A stretch of DNA of 60,889 bases from CAZKAP01 sp964550895 (GTDB lineage Bacteria > Bacteroidota > Bacteroidia > Flavobacteriales > Flavobacteriaceae): the NCBI GenBank assembly GCA_964550895.1, contig CAZKAP010000020.1, positions 1 through 60,889 of the forward strand, read 5' to 3'. The position numbers and the translations under genes are program-made. Shown piece by piece: positions 17,931 to 27,117 of the stretch. The first letter of the stretch is position 1; each line of letters opens with the position of its first letter. A model generated the notes under the pieces. That model searched no databases and had not been told where the DNA came from. It worked only from the letters and a program-made list of their open reading frames with translations.

Positions 17931-19016
17931 ATGAAGAAGACTGCATTGCACGCCAAGCATCTGGAACTTGGGGCCCGTATGGTTCCCTTTGCCGGTTTTG
18001 AGATGCCCGTTTCCTACGAAGGGCTTAAGGCCGAACACCAGCGGGTACGGGAAGGGGTCGGCGTATTCGACGTTTCTCACATGGGTGAATTCCTGGTTGA
18101 GGGCAATAGCGCTCTGGATTTCCTGCAATACGCATGCTCGAACGACGTGGGCAAGCTTTCCGTCGGACAGGCGCAGTACAGCTGCCTGCCTTCGCATTCC
18201 GGGGGTATAGTGGACGACCTGATCGTCTACCGCCTTGAGGAACAGCGGTATCTTTTGGTGATTAATGCATCGAATATAGAAAAGGACTGGAAGCACCTAC
18301 AGGCCATCAACGAAGAGTACCACGCCACCATGACCGACCGTTCCGATGCAATGTCCCTGCTCGCCGTGCAAGGGCCCAAAGCTCTGGAAGCCCTTCAGGG
18401 CATCACCGATCTTAACCTGAGTGAACTGCCCTTCTATCACGCTGCCTACGCAGCAATTGAAGGGGTGGGCAAGGTGTTGGTGTCCGCAACAGGCTATACG
18501 GGTTCGGGAGGATTCGAACTCTACTGCGAAAACGATCAGGCCGTAGCGCTTTGGGAAAAAGTTTTCGAAGCCGGAGCCCCCATGGACATCGCCCCGGTGG
18601 GCCTGGGAGCCCGGGATACCCTGCGTACCGAAATGGGCTACTGCCTGTACGGAAACGACATAGACGAAACCACCTCGCCCATCGAAGCCGGACTGGGCTG
18701 GATCACTAAGTTTACCAAAGACTTCGTGAACCGGGAGGCTCTGCTTAGGCAGAAGGAGGAAAATCCGGGACGCAGGCTTGTGGCCTTCGAAATGAAAGGC
18801 AAGGGCATACCGCGAAAGGACTACCCCATACTGGACGAAGCCGGCCAACCCATAGGGAAGGTGACCTCGGGTACCCAGTCCCCCAGTCTGGGATACGGCA
18901 TCGGATTGGGCTATGTCCAATGGGAATTACGAAGGCCCGGAACCCCCATACACATCGAAATCCGGGGCACTGCAATACCTGCCGAAATTGTAAAGCTCCC
19001 CTTTTACAAGACCTGA
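17931..19016 (+). CDS. gcvT: glycine cleavage system aminomethyltransferase (T protein)
   Basis: The T protein of the glycine cleavage system transfers the aminomethyl carbon to tetrahydrofolate, releasing ammonia. It has 361 residues from the chosen ATG (MKKTALHAKHLELGARM); a longer reading from TTG at 17913 would begin inside a promoter box. Family motifs are RMVPFAGFEMPV, FDVSHMGEF, VQGPKALEAL, TGYTGSGGFELYC and VTSGTQSPSLGYGIGLGYV. The P and H proteins are not in the window. The SDR-type gene begins 4 nt after the stop. Confidence 0.95.
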   Translation: MKKTALHAKHLELGARMVPFAGFEMPVSYEGLKAEHQRVREGVGVFDVSHMGEFLVEGNSALDFLQYACSNDVGKLSVGQAQYSCLPSHSGGIVDDLIVYRLEEQRYLLVINASNIEKDWKHLQAINEEYHATMTDRSDAMSLLAVQGPKALEALQGITDLNLSELPFYHAAYAAIEGVGKVLVSATGYTGSGGFELYCENDQAVALWEKVFEAGAPMDIAPVGLGARDTLRTEMGYCLYGNDIDETTSPIEAGLGWITKFTKDFVNREALLRQKEENPGRRLVAFEMKGKGIPRKDYPILDEAGQPIGKVTSGTQSPSLGYGIGLGYVQWELRRPGTPIHIEIRGTAIPAEIVKLPFYKT

Positions 19017-19020
19017 ACCG

Positions 19021-19854
19021 TTGCTGGAAAGAAATAAGACAAAGCGAATCCTTATCCTGGGCGGCAGTGGTTTCATTGGCCTTGCCCTTTACAGGGAACT
19101 CGCGCCCTATTTCGACACCCATGCCACCTACTGCCACAGTGAGAGTTTTGCCCTCAACCAGCGGTTTTATCGCTACGATATGGAGGAAGACGATCTGGTT
19201 TCCCTACTCGAACGGGTGCGACCGGATTATATCATCTCCACACTCAGGGGCGAATTCGGAGCCCAGGTGCAGGCGCATTTGCACCTGATGGAATACCTCT
19301 CCGCTCATTCCTGCCGGGTCTATTTCGTTTCCTCGGCCAACGTTTTCGATGCCTACAGCAAGTTTCCTTCCTACGAGACGGATAAAACCCTATCGGAAAG
19401 CGTGTACGGCAAGCTGAAGATACGTATCGAAAATATGCTCCTCAGGCAGCCCGAATGCAAGATGTGCATTCTCAGGGTACCCATGGTCTACGGGAACACC
19501 TCTCCGCGCATCCGGGAGATTCGGGGGCAGCTGGAGCGTAAGGAACCCATCGAAATCTTCCCGAACCTGATCATTAACGTGACCAACGACGATCAGTTGG
19601 TTCGGCAGATCCATTACCTGCTGAACCGGGACTGCTCGGGGATTTACCACCTGGGAAGCGAGGACCTGGTATTTCACGAAGAGTTCATCCGGGAGGTCAT
19701 CAAAAGATTGGGTAATTTTCAGCCGGTTTTCAAAAAAGTATTCACGACCAATGACGACCGCTATCTCGCGGCTCTGCCGAAGGATCGCAGGCTGCCGGAC
19801 CACCTGAAGGTGACATACCAGCAGGTCATTGATCATCACATAATGGTAGAATAA
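19021..19854 (+). CDS. SDR-type NAD(P)-binding protein (RmlD-like)
   Basis: This is a 277-residue extended short-chain dehydrogenase/reductase. It shows the nucleotide-binding motif LGGSGFIGLALYREL at the N-terminus and a YGKLK active-site pair (YxxxK) near residue 130. Overall it resembles dTDP-4-dehydrorhamnose reductase and other sugar-nucleotide-binding family members. The substrate is unknown. The start is a TTG 4 nt after gcvT, and no ATG or GTG is available before the glycine-rich loop. It sits between gcvT and the pterin dehydratase, 2 nt from the latter, in one apparent operon. Confidence 0.82.
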   Translation: MLERNKTKRILILGGSGFIGLALYRELAPYFDTHATYCHSESFALNQRFYRYDMEEDDLVSLLERVRPDYIISTLRGEFGAQVQAHLHLMEYLSAHSCRVYFVSSANVFDAYSKFPSYETDKTLSESVYGKLKIRIENMLLRQPECKMCILRVPMVYGNTSPRIREIRGQLERKEPIEIFPNLIINVTNDDQLVRQIHYLLNRDCSGIYHLGSEDLVFHEEFIREVIKRLGNFQPVFKKVFTTNDDRYLAALPKDRRLPDHLKVTYQQVIDHHIMVE

Positions 19855-19856
19855 CT

Positions 19857-20156
19857 ATGGACTTAAAGAAACTCGACGATCAGGAAATCGAATTCCGGCT
19901 TCAGCAACTTCCGGGCTGGCAAATGACCGATGGTTTTTTGCAGCGCAACTATGAATTCGAAGACTTCAAGGTGGCCTTCAGCGTAATGACTCAGATGGCC
20001 ATGGAGGCGGAGAATGCCGGGCATCATCCCAACTGGTTCAACATGTACAACCAGCTGGAAATCCGACTGCAAACCCATGATGTCAAGGGAATTACGGAGT
20101 ACGACCTGCAACTGGCCCGCATCTTCGAAGACATTGCCCGGAAACGGTTGAACTGA
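19857..20156 (+). CDS. 4a-hydroxytetrahydrobiopterin dehydratase (pterin carbinolamine dehydratase)
   Basis: This small cytoplasmic enzyme (99 residues, the family norm) dehydrates 4a-hydroxytetrahydrobiopterin during recycling of the pterin cofactor of aromatic amino-acid hydroxylases. The signature NAGHHPNWFNMYNQLEIRL followed by THD contains the active-site histidine pair and the later histidine. It starts 2 nt after the SDR stop. No phenylalanine hydroxylase is in the window. Confidence 0.92.
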   Translation: MDLKKLDDQEIEFRLQQLPGWQMTDGFLQRNYEFEDFKVAFSVMTQMAMEAENAGHHPNWFNMYNQLEIRLQTHDVKGITEYDLQLARIFEDIARKRLN

Positions 20157-20188
20157 TCCCGGGCTTCCAACCCCTTGGGGTAGTTTTT

Positions 20189-20196
20189 TATTTTTG
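20189..20196 (+). promoter_or_regulatory. -7 box for yebC
   Basis: TATTTTTG, an exact TAnnTTTG match, ends 16 nt before the yebC ATG, in the 56-nt gap after the pterin dehydratase gene. No properly spaced TTG is seen. Confidence 0.5.
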
Positions 20197-20212
20197 CAGA
20201 TAAACCGAAACT

Positions 20213-20926
20213 ATGGGTAGAGCATTCGAGTTCCGCAAGGCGAGGAAGATGAAGCGGTGGGCGGCCATGTCCAAGGCATTCACTCGCATAGGCAAGGATA
20301 TAGTCATGGCCGTTAAGGAAGGCGGACCCGATCCCGACACCAATGCCAGATTGAGGGCCGTTATACAGAATGCCAAGGCGGTGAATATGCCCAAGGATAA
20401 CATTGAAAGGGCGATCAAGCGTGCCTCGGACAAGAATCAGGGCGATTACAAGGAGGTCCTCTTTGAGGGCTATGCCCCGCACGGCATCGCCGTACTCATC
20501 GAGACGGCCACTGATAACAATACGCGAACAGTGGCCAATATCCGCAGCTACTTCAACAAATGCAACGGCAGTCTGGGCACCTCAGGTTCTGTCGAATTCA
20601 TGTTCGACCACACCTGCAATTTCAGGATTAATGCAGAGGGGATCGACCCGGAGGAACTCGAACTCGAGATGATCGATTTCGGGGCCGAAGAGGTCTTCGA
20701 CGATGACGACGGCATACTGATCTACGCCCCCTTCGAAAACTTCGGCTCCATACAGAAAGAACTCGAATCCCGGGGAATCGAAATCCTTTCCTCCGGCTTC
20801 GAACGCATACCCCAGGTGACCAAGGAACTCTCTCCGGAGGAGATCGAGGATGTGGAGAAATTGCTCGAAAAGATCGAGGAAGACGACGATGTTCAGAACG
20901 TCTATCACACCATGAAAGAAATATAG
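20213..20926 (+). CDS. yebC: YebC/PmpR family protein
   Basis: This is a 237-residue member of the YebC family, described as transcriptional regulators and more recently as ribosome-associated factors that help translation through proline-rich stretches. The N-terminus (GRAFEFRKARKMKRWAAMSK, then FTRIGKDIVMAVKEGG) and the domain with YKEVLFEGYAPHGIAVLIE are diagnostic; the C-terminus is acidic. It is normally sized and complete. It has its own -7 box, and the FGE gene follows 9 nt later. Confidence 0.93.
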   Translation: MGRAFEFRKARKMKRWAAMSKAFTRIGKDIVMAVKEGGPDPDTNARLRAVIQNAKAVNMPKDNIERAIKRASDKNQGDYKEVLFEGYAPHGIAVLIETATDNNTRTVANIRSYFNKCNGSLGTSGSVEFMFDHTCNFRINAEGIDPEELELEMIDFGAEEVFDDDDGILIYAPFENFGSIQKELESRGIEILSSGFERIPQVTKELSPEEIEDVEKLLEKIEEDDDVQNVYHTMKEI

Positions 20927-20935
20927 CCGCTTATC

Positions 20936-22045
20936 GTGTTTACTTCACTCCCCATTAAAACCTGCGTTGCTCGCTCGTTTTGGCCGTTAGCCGCCGGATT
21001 GATCTTACTTTCGGCCTGCAGGAATAATCCAGAAGCAAAAGCCGAGACTTCCGCTCATGAGGTCGTAACCGATTTGCCCGAGGGTACTGTGGTTCCCAAA
21101 GGCATGGTATGGATACCCGGAGGTTCTTTTACCCAGGGTGCGGTAGCCGGAGATTCCATGGCACTGGAACACGAACGTCCCGGATTCGAGGTATATCTGG
21201 ACGGCTTTTTCATGGATACCCATGAGGTCACCAACTCGGAATTCAGCCGCTTCGTAGAGGAAACCGGTTATATCACGGTAGCTGAACGACCTGTGGATTG
21301 GGAAAAAATGAAGCTTCAACTGCCCGCCGGTACCCCCAAACCTGCCGATTCCCTGCTCAGGCCCGGTTCTTTGGTCTTCCGAAAAACAGAAGCAGCCGTG
21401 CCTAACCTTTACGACTTCTCACAGTGGTGGGAATGGAAGATTGGAGCCCACTGGAGGCAACCACAGGGCCCCGGAAGCCATATCGAAGGAAAGGAAAACC
21501 ACCCGGTCGTACACATTGCCTACGAGGATGCGCTGGCTTATTGCCAGTGGTCGGGGACCCGACTCCCAACGGAAGCCGAGTGGGAATACGCGGCTCGGGC
21601 CGGCCAGGTCAACGCCAGATTCGCCTGGGGTAACAATCGCAGCAAATTATGGGAGCAAGCCAATACCTGGGACGGACTGTTTCCAACCTCAAATACTCGG
21701 GAAGACGGTTACGAGCGAACGGCTCCGGTCGGCTCCTTCCCTCCCAATCCCAACGGTTTGTACGATATGGCGGGAAACGTCTGGGAATGGACAACCGACT
21801 GGAAAAACGACTCCTATTACCGGGACCAAAAGAGCAAGGGGACCGTTCGGAATCCGAAAGGACCGGAAACCCATGGAAATCCGAGATCAGCAGAGAAGGT
21901 GATCAAGGGAGGTTCTTTTCTTTGCAGCGATACCTACTGCGCCAGTTACCGCATCAGTGCCCGGATGTCTACCAGCGTGGATTCGGGTATGGAACACCTA
22001 GGTTTCCGGACCGTTAAGGACCTTGAGACCGAACGAAATCCCTAA
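20936..22045 (+). CDS. formylglycine-generating enzyme (sulfatase-maturation), lipoprotein
   Basis: This 369-residue FGE-sulfatase (SUMF1) protein has a lipoprotein signal (LILLSAC, lipid on Cys28). FGE oxidises the active-site Cys of sulfatases to formylglycine in the periplasm or at the membrane. The core begins GMVWIPGGSFTQG, and YEDALAYCQWSGTRLPTEAEWEYAAR follows in pieces around residues 195-220. It keeps both catalytic cysteines, Cys330 and Cys335, in GGSFLCSDTYCASYR. Many SUMF1 paralogs lack this pair, so it looks like a true FGE. The GTG start at 20936 is needed to include the signal peptide. It is convergent, 8 nt apart, with a Cys-type sulfatase that would be its natural client. Confidence 0.9.
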   Translation: MFTSLPIKTCVARSFWPLAAGLILLSACRNNPEAKAETSAHEVVTDLPEGTVVPKGMVWIPGGSFTQGAVAGDSMALEHERPGFEVYLDGFFMDTHEVTNSEFSRFVEETGYITVAERPVDWEKMKLQLPAGTPKPADSLLRPGSLVFRKTEAAVPNLYDFSQWWEWKIGAHWRQPQGPGSHIEGKENHPVVHIAYEDALAYCQWSGTRLPTEAEWEYAARAGQVNARFAWGNNRSKLWEQANTWDGLFPTSNTREDGYERTAPVGSFPPNPNGLYDMAGNVWEWTTDWKNDSYYRDQKSKGTVRNPKGPETHGNPRSAEKVIKGGSFLCSDTYCASYRISARMSTSVDSGMEHLGFRTVKDLETERNP

Positions 22046-22053
22046 ATACCAGT

Positions 22054-23697
22054 TTAGTGGCTCTCGGCCAGATGTTCCCTGTGCTTCCTCATATAATGAT
22101 GGTCTAACTCCTCCGAATCTCCGTATTTTTCACGCAGTCTGACCAGTCGCTTCCTGAGCTGGCGAACTACACGGGCGTACTCGGGCCGGTCGTAAACATT
22201 GTTTACCTCCAGGCTGTCCTTCCTGCGATCGTAGAGTTCCCATTCGTCCACGTCATCGTAAAAATGAACCAGCTTGTAGTCCTCGCTGACGAGTCCATAA
22301 TGCCTTTTTACCATATGTATGGCCGGAAACTCGTAGTAGTGGTAATAGACTTCCTTACGCTTCCATTTCCGCTGCCTGCCCTGCAATAAGGGCATGATGC
22401 TCTCCCCCTGCATATCTTCAGGAATCTCAATACCGGCTGCATCCAAAAAGGTAGGTGCAAAATCTATGTTCTGTACCATTTCTGTGGTTACCGAGCCCGG
22501 GGCTATTCGTCCCGGCCAACGAATCAAAAGGGGTGTTTTAAAGGACTCGTTGTAGATGAAGCGCTTATCGAACCAGCCGTGTTCGCCCAGATAGAAACCC
22601 TGGTCGGAGGTGTACACCACTATGGTGTTATCCGACAGCTCATTCTCCTCGAGATAGTCCAGTACCCGCCCAACTCCCTCATCTACTGAGGCCACACTTC
22701 CCAGGTAATCCTGTAGGTAGCGGTTGTAGCGCCAGCGCATCAATTCCCGGTCGGTCATGCCCGGGTATTCCTTTTTGAAGGCTTCGATCATCGTATCGTA
22801 GGTAGCGTTCCAGCGCGATAATTGAGCGGAATCCATGCGCCTCAGGATATTGCGCTCGTAGGCATCCTTATCCCAGTCCGAGCCGGGTGTTATACCCAAT
22901 TCATCCAGATCCTGAGGTCTGAGCTTGGAGTCTCCCGCCCAGTTCATATGAGTCAGCAGATTCATTTCTGCCTCCCGGGCCGCCGAACCGCGGCCTTCAT
23001 AGGTGTCGAACAAGGTGGGGGGCTCGGGGAAGGTCCTGCCGGCGTATTCCTCATAATGCCGTGGCGCCGGCAGCCACTCCCGGTGAGGCGCCTTGTGGAG
23101 GTAGAATAGCAGGAAGGGTTTTTCTTCTTCCCGTTCCTCTTTCAGCCAGTCCAGGGTCATTTCGGTAATCAGATCCGTTACATACCCCTTTATGCGGACC
23201 TGACCGGAATCTTTGGTTATGAAGTCCGGATTGTAGTAATGTCCCTGGCCGGGAAGGATGCTGAACTGATCGATGCCCCTCGGGTTATTCCCGAAGTGCA
23301 GCTTCCCGAACATGGCCGTCTGGTATCCGGCTTTCTGGAAGATCTGGGGAAAGGTGACCTGGGTGGTATCGAATTCCTGTATGTTGTCCACCTTGCCGTT
23401 CATATGGCTGTGCTTACCGGTCAATATGGCTGCACGGGATGGTGCGCAAATGGAATTGGATACGCAGGCATTGGTGAATTTCATCCCTTCACTCGCTATG
23501 CGGTCGATGTTCGGAGTCCGGATCAGGTGATCCTGGTAGGCGCTGATGGCCTGATAGGCGTGATCGTCGGACATGATAAACAGTATATTGGGTCTGCTAT
23601 CGGAAGGACTCGCCCTTTGTGCCCGAACCGGCATTAGGTAACACATGCCGAGAATCAACAAAACTGAGGCATACCGGATTGGTCTGAACAAATACAT
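22054..23697 (-). CDS. Cys-type arylsulfatase-family sulfatase, exported
   Basis: This is a 547-residue S1-family sulfatase with a signal peptide (first 26 residues, ending in MPVRAQ). The formylglycine signature is SICAPSRAAILTGK, with Cys84 as the residue to be modified. Metal ligands appear in ILFIMSDDHAYQA and, further on, in VYTSDQGFYLGEHGWFDKR. The sequence resembles the heparan- and choline-sulfatase-like group found in Bacteroidota that degrade algal polysaccharides, but the substrate cannot be read from sequence. No SusC/D pair or glycan-binding gene is nearby. It lies tail to tail with the FGE gene. Confidence 0.92.
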   Translation of the reverse strand: MYLFRPIRYASVLLILGMCYLMPVRAQRASPSDSRPNILFIMSDDHAYQAISAYQDHLIRTPNIDRIASEGMKFTNACVSNSICAPSRAAILTGKHSHMNGKVDNIQEFDTTQVTFPQIFQKAGYQTAMFGKLHFGNNPRGIDQFSILPGQGHYYNPDFITKDSGQVRIKGYVTDLITEMTLDWLKEEREEEKPFLLFYLHKAPHREWLPAPRHYEEYAGRTFPEPPTLFDTYEGRGSAAREAEMNLLTHMNWAGDSKLRPQDLDELGITPGSDWDKDAYERNILRRMDSAQLSRWNATYDTMIEAFKKEYPGMTDRELMRWRYNRYLQDYLGSVASVDEGVGRVLDYLEENELSDNTIVVYTSDQGFYLGEHGWFDKRFIYNESFKTPLLIRWPGRIAPGSVTTEMVQNIDFAPTFLDAAGIEIPEDMQGESIMPLLQGRQRKWKRKEVYYHYYEFPAIHMVKRHYGLVSEDYKLVHFYDDVDEWELYDRRKDSLEVNNVYDRPEYARVVRQLRKRLVRLREKYGDSEELDHHYMRKHREHLAESH

Positions 23698-23780
23698 GGA
23701 TAGTCTGGCTTTTCAATTCTCCGAAAAAGATAGTCCAAATTGCACAGAATCGACAGCCGGGCCATCCTGCCGGCATCCCG

Positions 23781-24947
23781 TCAGGTGTAGAATGGTTCGA
23801 GCCGCCTGACCTCTTCCATGTTTCTTACTCCCAGTTGAACCATGTTGTTGAAGACCTCGTCCCGAAGTATCTCGAAGGCGTGCTCCGCCCCTCGGGCTCC
23901 GAGGGCTCCCAGTCCGTAAAGGAAAGGCCTACCAGCCAGCACGAAATCGGCACCCAGGGCGTAGGCCCGGATGATGTCCAGCCCTGAGCCGATACCGCTA
24001 TCGAACACCAGAGGAACCCTGCCGCCCACTTCACGGGCAAGCCCGGGCAAGGCGCTGATGGCGGATGGTGCCCCGTCGAACTGACGTCCGCCATGGTTGG
24101 ATACCCCGATGGCATCCACTCCGATCTCCAAAGCCGGCTCCACGTCCCCGGGATGCATGATCCCCTTCAGGATCAGGGGGCCTTCCCACAGCTCCCGCAC
24201 CCGCTTGAGGTACTCCCAATCGAAGGACGCCCGGAAGTCGAAACGGGCGTATACCGCTACCGTCTTCATATCCCGGGATGGGCTGTAGGGCTCCACCGTT
24301 TTAAGCCGGGGCATCCCGAGGCGAAGGACACGCCAGAGCCATTGGGGATGGGTAAGCCCGTCCCAGGCCAGCCGGGGGGTAATGCGGGGGGGCATGGTAA
24401 AGCCCGCCTTGCGGGCATCCTCCCTCCGACTCAATAAAGGGATATCCGCTGTGAATACCAGCGTATGGAGCCCGGAATCCCGTGCCCGCTTCAACAAATC
24501 CATTAGGACATCTAAGTCTTTGGGAGGGTACAATTGGAACCAACCCATTTCTCCTACCACCGGTCCGATGACCTCGGGGGTTTCGGTACCCACCGTACTC
24601 AAACAGAAGGGTATACCGCGCTCACGGGCCAGATGGGCGAGTATGCGGTCTGCACCGGGCCAGATGACCCCAGGCATACCAATAGGTGCCATGCCGAAAG
24701 GAGCCTGATATCTTCTGCCCAGGAATTCCACGTGCAGGTCCGGCTGTATAGGGCCCTTCATGAATCGTTGCAGGAAGGCGATCCGATCCCAATGGTCGCA
24801 ATTCCTTTCGAAAGCCCGGTTCTGTCCGGTACCCGATCTGAGGTACTGCCAGGAAACCTCCGGGATACGACGATGGCACCGTTGGGCCAGCTCACTGATC
24901 CTCGGGTAGCGGTTCATCCATTTTTTCCTGATGGCTTCGGTATACAT
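23781..24947 (-). CDS. FMN-dependent alpha-hydroxy-acid oxidising enzyme (LldD-like)
   Basis: This 388-residue TIM-barrel flavoenzyme belongs to the lactate dehydrogenase/glycolate oxidase family, which oxidises L-2-hydroxy acids to keto acids. Family signs are the N-terminal YLRSGTGQNRAFERN, APFGMAPIGMPGVIWPGADR for FMN binding, the catalytic His-Arg motif SNHGGRQFDGAPSAI, and the FMN phosphate-binding end DSGIGSGLDIIRAYALGADF. Lactate is the likely substrate, but mandelate or glycolate cannot be excluded. It shares no clear operon partner; the HAD gene begins on the same strand after a 56-nt gap. Confidence 0.9.
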   Translation of the reverse strand: MYTEAIRKKWMNRYPRISELAQRCHRRIPEVSWQYLRSGTGQNRAFERNCDHWDRIAFLQRFMKGPIQPDLHVEFLGRRYQAPFGMAPIGMPGVIWPGADRILAHLARERGIPFCLSTVGTETPEVIGPVVGEMGWFQLYPPKDLDVLMDLLKRARDSGLHTLVFTADIPLLSRREDARKAGFTMPPRITPRLAWDGLTHPQWLWRVLRLGMPRLKTVEPYSPSRDMKTVAVYARFDFRASFDWEYLKRVRELWEGPLILKGIMHPGDVEPALEIGVDAIGVSNHGGRQFDGAPSAISALPGLAREVGGRVPLVFDSGIGSGLDIIRAYALGADFVLAGRPFLYGLGALGARGAEHAFEILRDEVFNNMVQLGVRNMEEVRRLEPFYT

Positions 24948-25003
24948 CGGTTCCTGTTGGTTTCTCGTTGCAGTAAGACCAGGGTCAGCGCCTTAGGGTT
25001 CGA

Positions 25004-25726
25004 CTATCCCACGCGCTCCCTAACCCCGAGCAAGGGGAGCAGGCCTTTGATGCTCTTAAGGGTCTGATAGGGTCTTCCATTAGCCTCATCAGGCTCCACC
25101 TGTTCGTGTATCCAGGTGGTGTGAAAGGGAACATGTATCGCCTTGGCCCCCAGTTCGAGTATGGGAAGCACATCCGATTTCAGGGAGTTACCCACCATCA
25201 GAAACTCCTCTGTGGGTATCTGTAGGTGCACCAGCAGATGGCGGTAGTTTTCCGGCTTCTTATCGCTGAGCACTTCCACGTGATGGAAGTAGGTGGAGAG
25301 ACTGGATTTCTCGAGTTTGCGTTCCTGATCGAGCAGGTCTCCCTTGGTAAGCACGATCAGTCGATAATGAGGAGCCAGCGCTTCCAGTACCATCTTAATA
25401 TCGGGGAGCAGTTCCACGGGTCGGTCGATCATCTCCTTTCCCCACTCCATGATCTGACGAATCCCATCCGGCCCGATACGGTTGTTGGACAGATCCAGTG
25501 CAGCCTCGATCAGCGAGAGTATAAAACTCTTGATCCCATAGCCGTACTGGTGCAGGTTTCGGATCTCGGTCGCATAGACCTCCTGATCGATTTTATTCCG
25601 GGTCTCATAGGGTTCGAGCAGGTCGGCGAAACGCTCTTCCGTCTCGCGGAAATAGGTCTCATTGACCCATAAGGTATCGTCGGCATCGAATCCTATTACT
25701 TTGATTCCTGTATAGTCTTGTTCCAT
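25004..25726 (-). CDS. HAD-family hydrolase
   Basis: This is a 240-residue haloacid dehalogenase-type phosphatase. Motif I is GFDADDTLWVNE, motif II is LIVLTKGDL, and the acidic motif is FLMVGNSLKSDVLPILELGA. It has the long helical cap of YjjG/gph-like enzymes. The substrate is unknown. It overlaps the kdsB 3' end by 31 bp on the same strand, so kdsB and this gene are probably one transcript. A KdsC-like role (KDO-8-phosphate phosphatase) is tempting, but the 240-residue length and cap do not fit KdsC. Confidence 0.85.
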   Translation of the reverse strand: MEQDYTGIKVIGFDADDTLWVNETYFRETEERFADLLEPYETRNKIDQEVYATEIRNLHQYGYGIKSFILSLIEAALDLSNNRIGPDGIRQIMEWGKEMIDRPVELLPDIKMVLEALAPHYRLIVLTKGDLLDQERKLEKSSLSTYFHHVEVLSDKKPENYRHLLVHLQIPTEEFLMVGNSLKSDVLPILELGAKAIHVPFHTTWIHEQVEPDEANGRPYQTLKSIKGLLPLLGVRERVG

Positions 25727-26445
25727 AGTGCTCGGGCTTTTTCGAGGTCTTCCGGGGTGTCGATACCGACCCCATGGCTCAGGGTATCGATCATCTGTAT
25801 GCTCTTTCCGTATTCCAGGAATCGGATCGCTTCGATCATCTCGGCGGCCTCCAGGGGTCCGATGGCCAGCTTCCGGAAATCCAGCAGGGCCTGCCTTCGG
25901 AATGCATAAACACCCAGATGGCGGTAATAGGTCTTTGCCGCTCCTTCGTCTCTCGGATAAGGTATAGGGGCACGGGAGAAATAAAGGGCCCTCCCGTCAG
26001 TGTCGCAGATCACCTTGACCACATTGGGATTGTTGATTTCTGCCGACTCCTCAATGGGCGTCCTCAGCGATGCCAGGTCGATCCGACCCGCTTCGTCGCT
26101 GAGGAAGACCTCGATCAGGGCTTTCAGGTTCTGCGCATTGATGAACGGTTCATCTCCCTGTACATTCACAATCAGGTCCGCATCAAAAGACTCTGCCGCC
26201 TCGGCCATACGGTCGCTGCCGGTAGGGTGTTCCACCCGGCTGCGATAAACGGCTCCGCCGAGATTACGTATCACCTTTTCGATCTCGTCGCTGTCGGTGA
26301 CTACGACCACCTGATCGAATAGTCCGGTATCCCGAACGGCCTCGTAAGTTCGTCCTATAACGGGCAGGCCTCCCAGGCCTTCGAGTAACTTTCTGGGAAA
26401 ACGACTCGCCTGCAGGCGTGCGGGAATCATGGAAATAATGCGCAT
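25696..26445 (-). CDS. kdsB: 3-deoxy-manno-octulosonate cytidylyltransferase
   Basis: KdsB (249 residues) activates KDO as CMP-KDO for the lipopolysaccharide inner core in the cytoplasm. The N-terminus IPARLQASRFPRKLL, the SGSD-type loop HPTGSDRMAEA and NVQGDEPFI are diagnostic. Its presence supports a Gram-negative envelope. It overlaps the HAD gene downstream by 31 bp and begins 3 nt after the DUF4126 gene, suggesting a three-gene run (DUF4126-kdsB-HAD). Confidence 0.94.
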   Translation of the reverse strand: MRIISMIPARLQASRFPRKLLEGLGGLPVIGRTYEAVRDTGLFDQVVVVTDSDEIEKVIRNLGGAVYRSRVEHPTGSDRMAEAAESFDADLIVNVQGDEPFINAQNLKALIEVFLSDEAGRIDLASLRTPIEESAEINNPNVVKVICDTDGRALYFSRAPIPYPRDEGAAKTYYRHLGVYAFRRQALLDFRKLAIGPLEAAEMIEAIRFLEYGKSIQMIDTLSHGVGIDTPEDLEKARALWNKTIQESK

Positions 26446-26448
26446 GGA

Positions 26449-27021
26449 CTAGGATCGCACCCTTTTGGGGCGCATTTTTCGGTACAAAAAGAAAACCACG
26501 GTCAGCACAATAATCACCAGGATAATACCGACCACGGGCCAGAAGATGGAAGCCGCAGTAAGGGTCGCCGCAGAAGCGGTTTCTATGGCCGAATAGGCCG
26601 GATTGGCCACACCCCCCGTACCCGCAGTCGAAGTCAGGCGTCCGGCCGAAGTAGCGCCCTGTATGGCCGTGGCTGTGCCGCCACCCGCAATGATGGCCAG
26701 AGACCAAACCACAACGGGATCCAGGTCTGCGACGGTTGCCACCACAACAGCCGTACCGGCTATAGCCGCCAGGGGAACAGCTACCGTATCCAGCAAATTA
26801 TCGAACCAGGGAATCAGATAGGCGAAGATTTCGAAGATCGTCGCCAGGCCCAGTACCGCTACGGCGGCACCGGAACCCACCCATTCCCAGTCCCCATTCA
26901 GGGGTATATGACCGTAATACGATGCGAGACTCAGGGCAAAAAGCGGCAGGAATATTCGAAAACCGGTAGATGCCGCCAGCCCCAGTCCCAGGAAAATGCT
27001 AAAGACGGTTTCTGTACTCAT
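26449..27021 (-). CDS. DUF4126 family membrane protein
   Basis: This is a 190-residue integral membrane protein of the DUF4126 family, function unknown. About four to five hydrophobic helices can be seen, including FLPLFALSLASYYGH near 24-40, AAVAVLGLATIFEIFAYLI near 52-72 and the C-terminal PVVGIILVIIVLTVVFFLY near 162-180. A Gly/Thr-rich segment (AGGGTATAIQGATSAGRLTS) lies in the middle. It ends in a basic KMRPKRVRS tail. It is 3 nt upstream of kdsB on the same strand. Confidence 0.84.
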   Translation of the reverse strand: MSTETVFSIFLGLGLAASTGFRIFLPLFALSLASYYGHIPLNGDWEWVGSGAAVAVLGLATIFEIFAYLIPWFDNLLDTVAVPLAAIAGTAVVVATVADLDPVVVWSLAIIAGGGTATAIQGATSAGRLTSTAGTGGVANPAYSAIETASAATLTAASIFWPVVGIILVIIVLTVVFFLYRKMRPKRVRS

Positions 27022-27117
27022 ACCTGAAAATTACAATTTTTTTGACAGGAAAGGCAGGCTTTAGAGCTCATGCCCGGACCACAACCTGAACAAAAACCAA
27101 TCCGAAATCAGGGCCGT

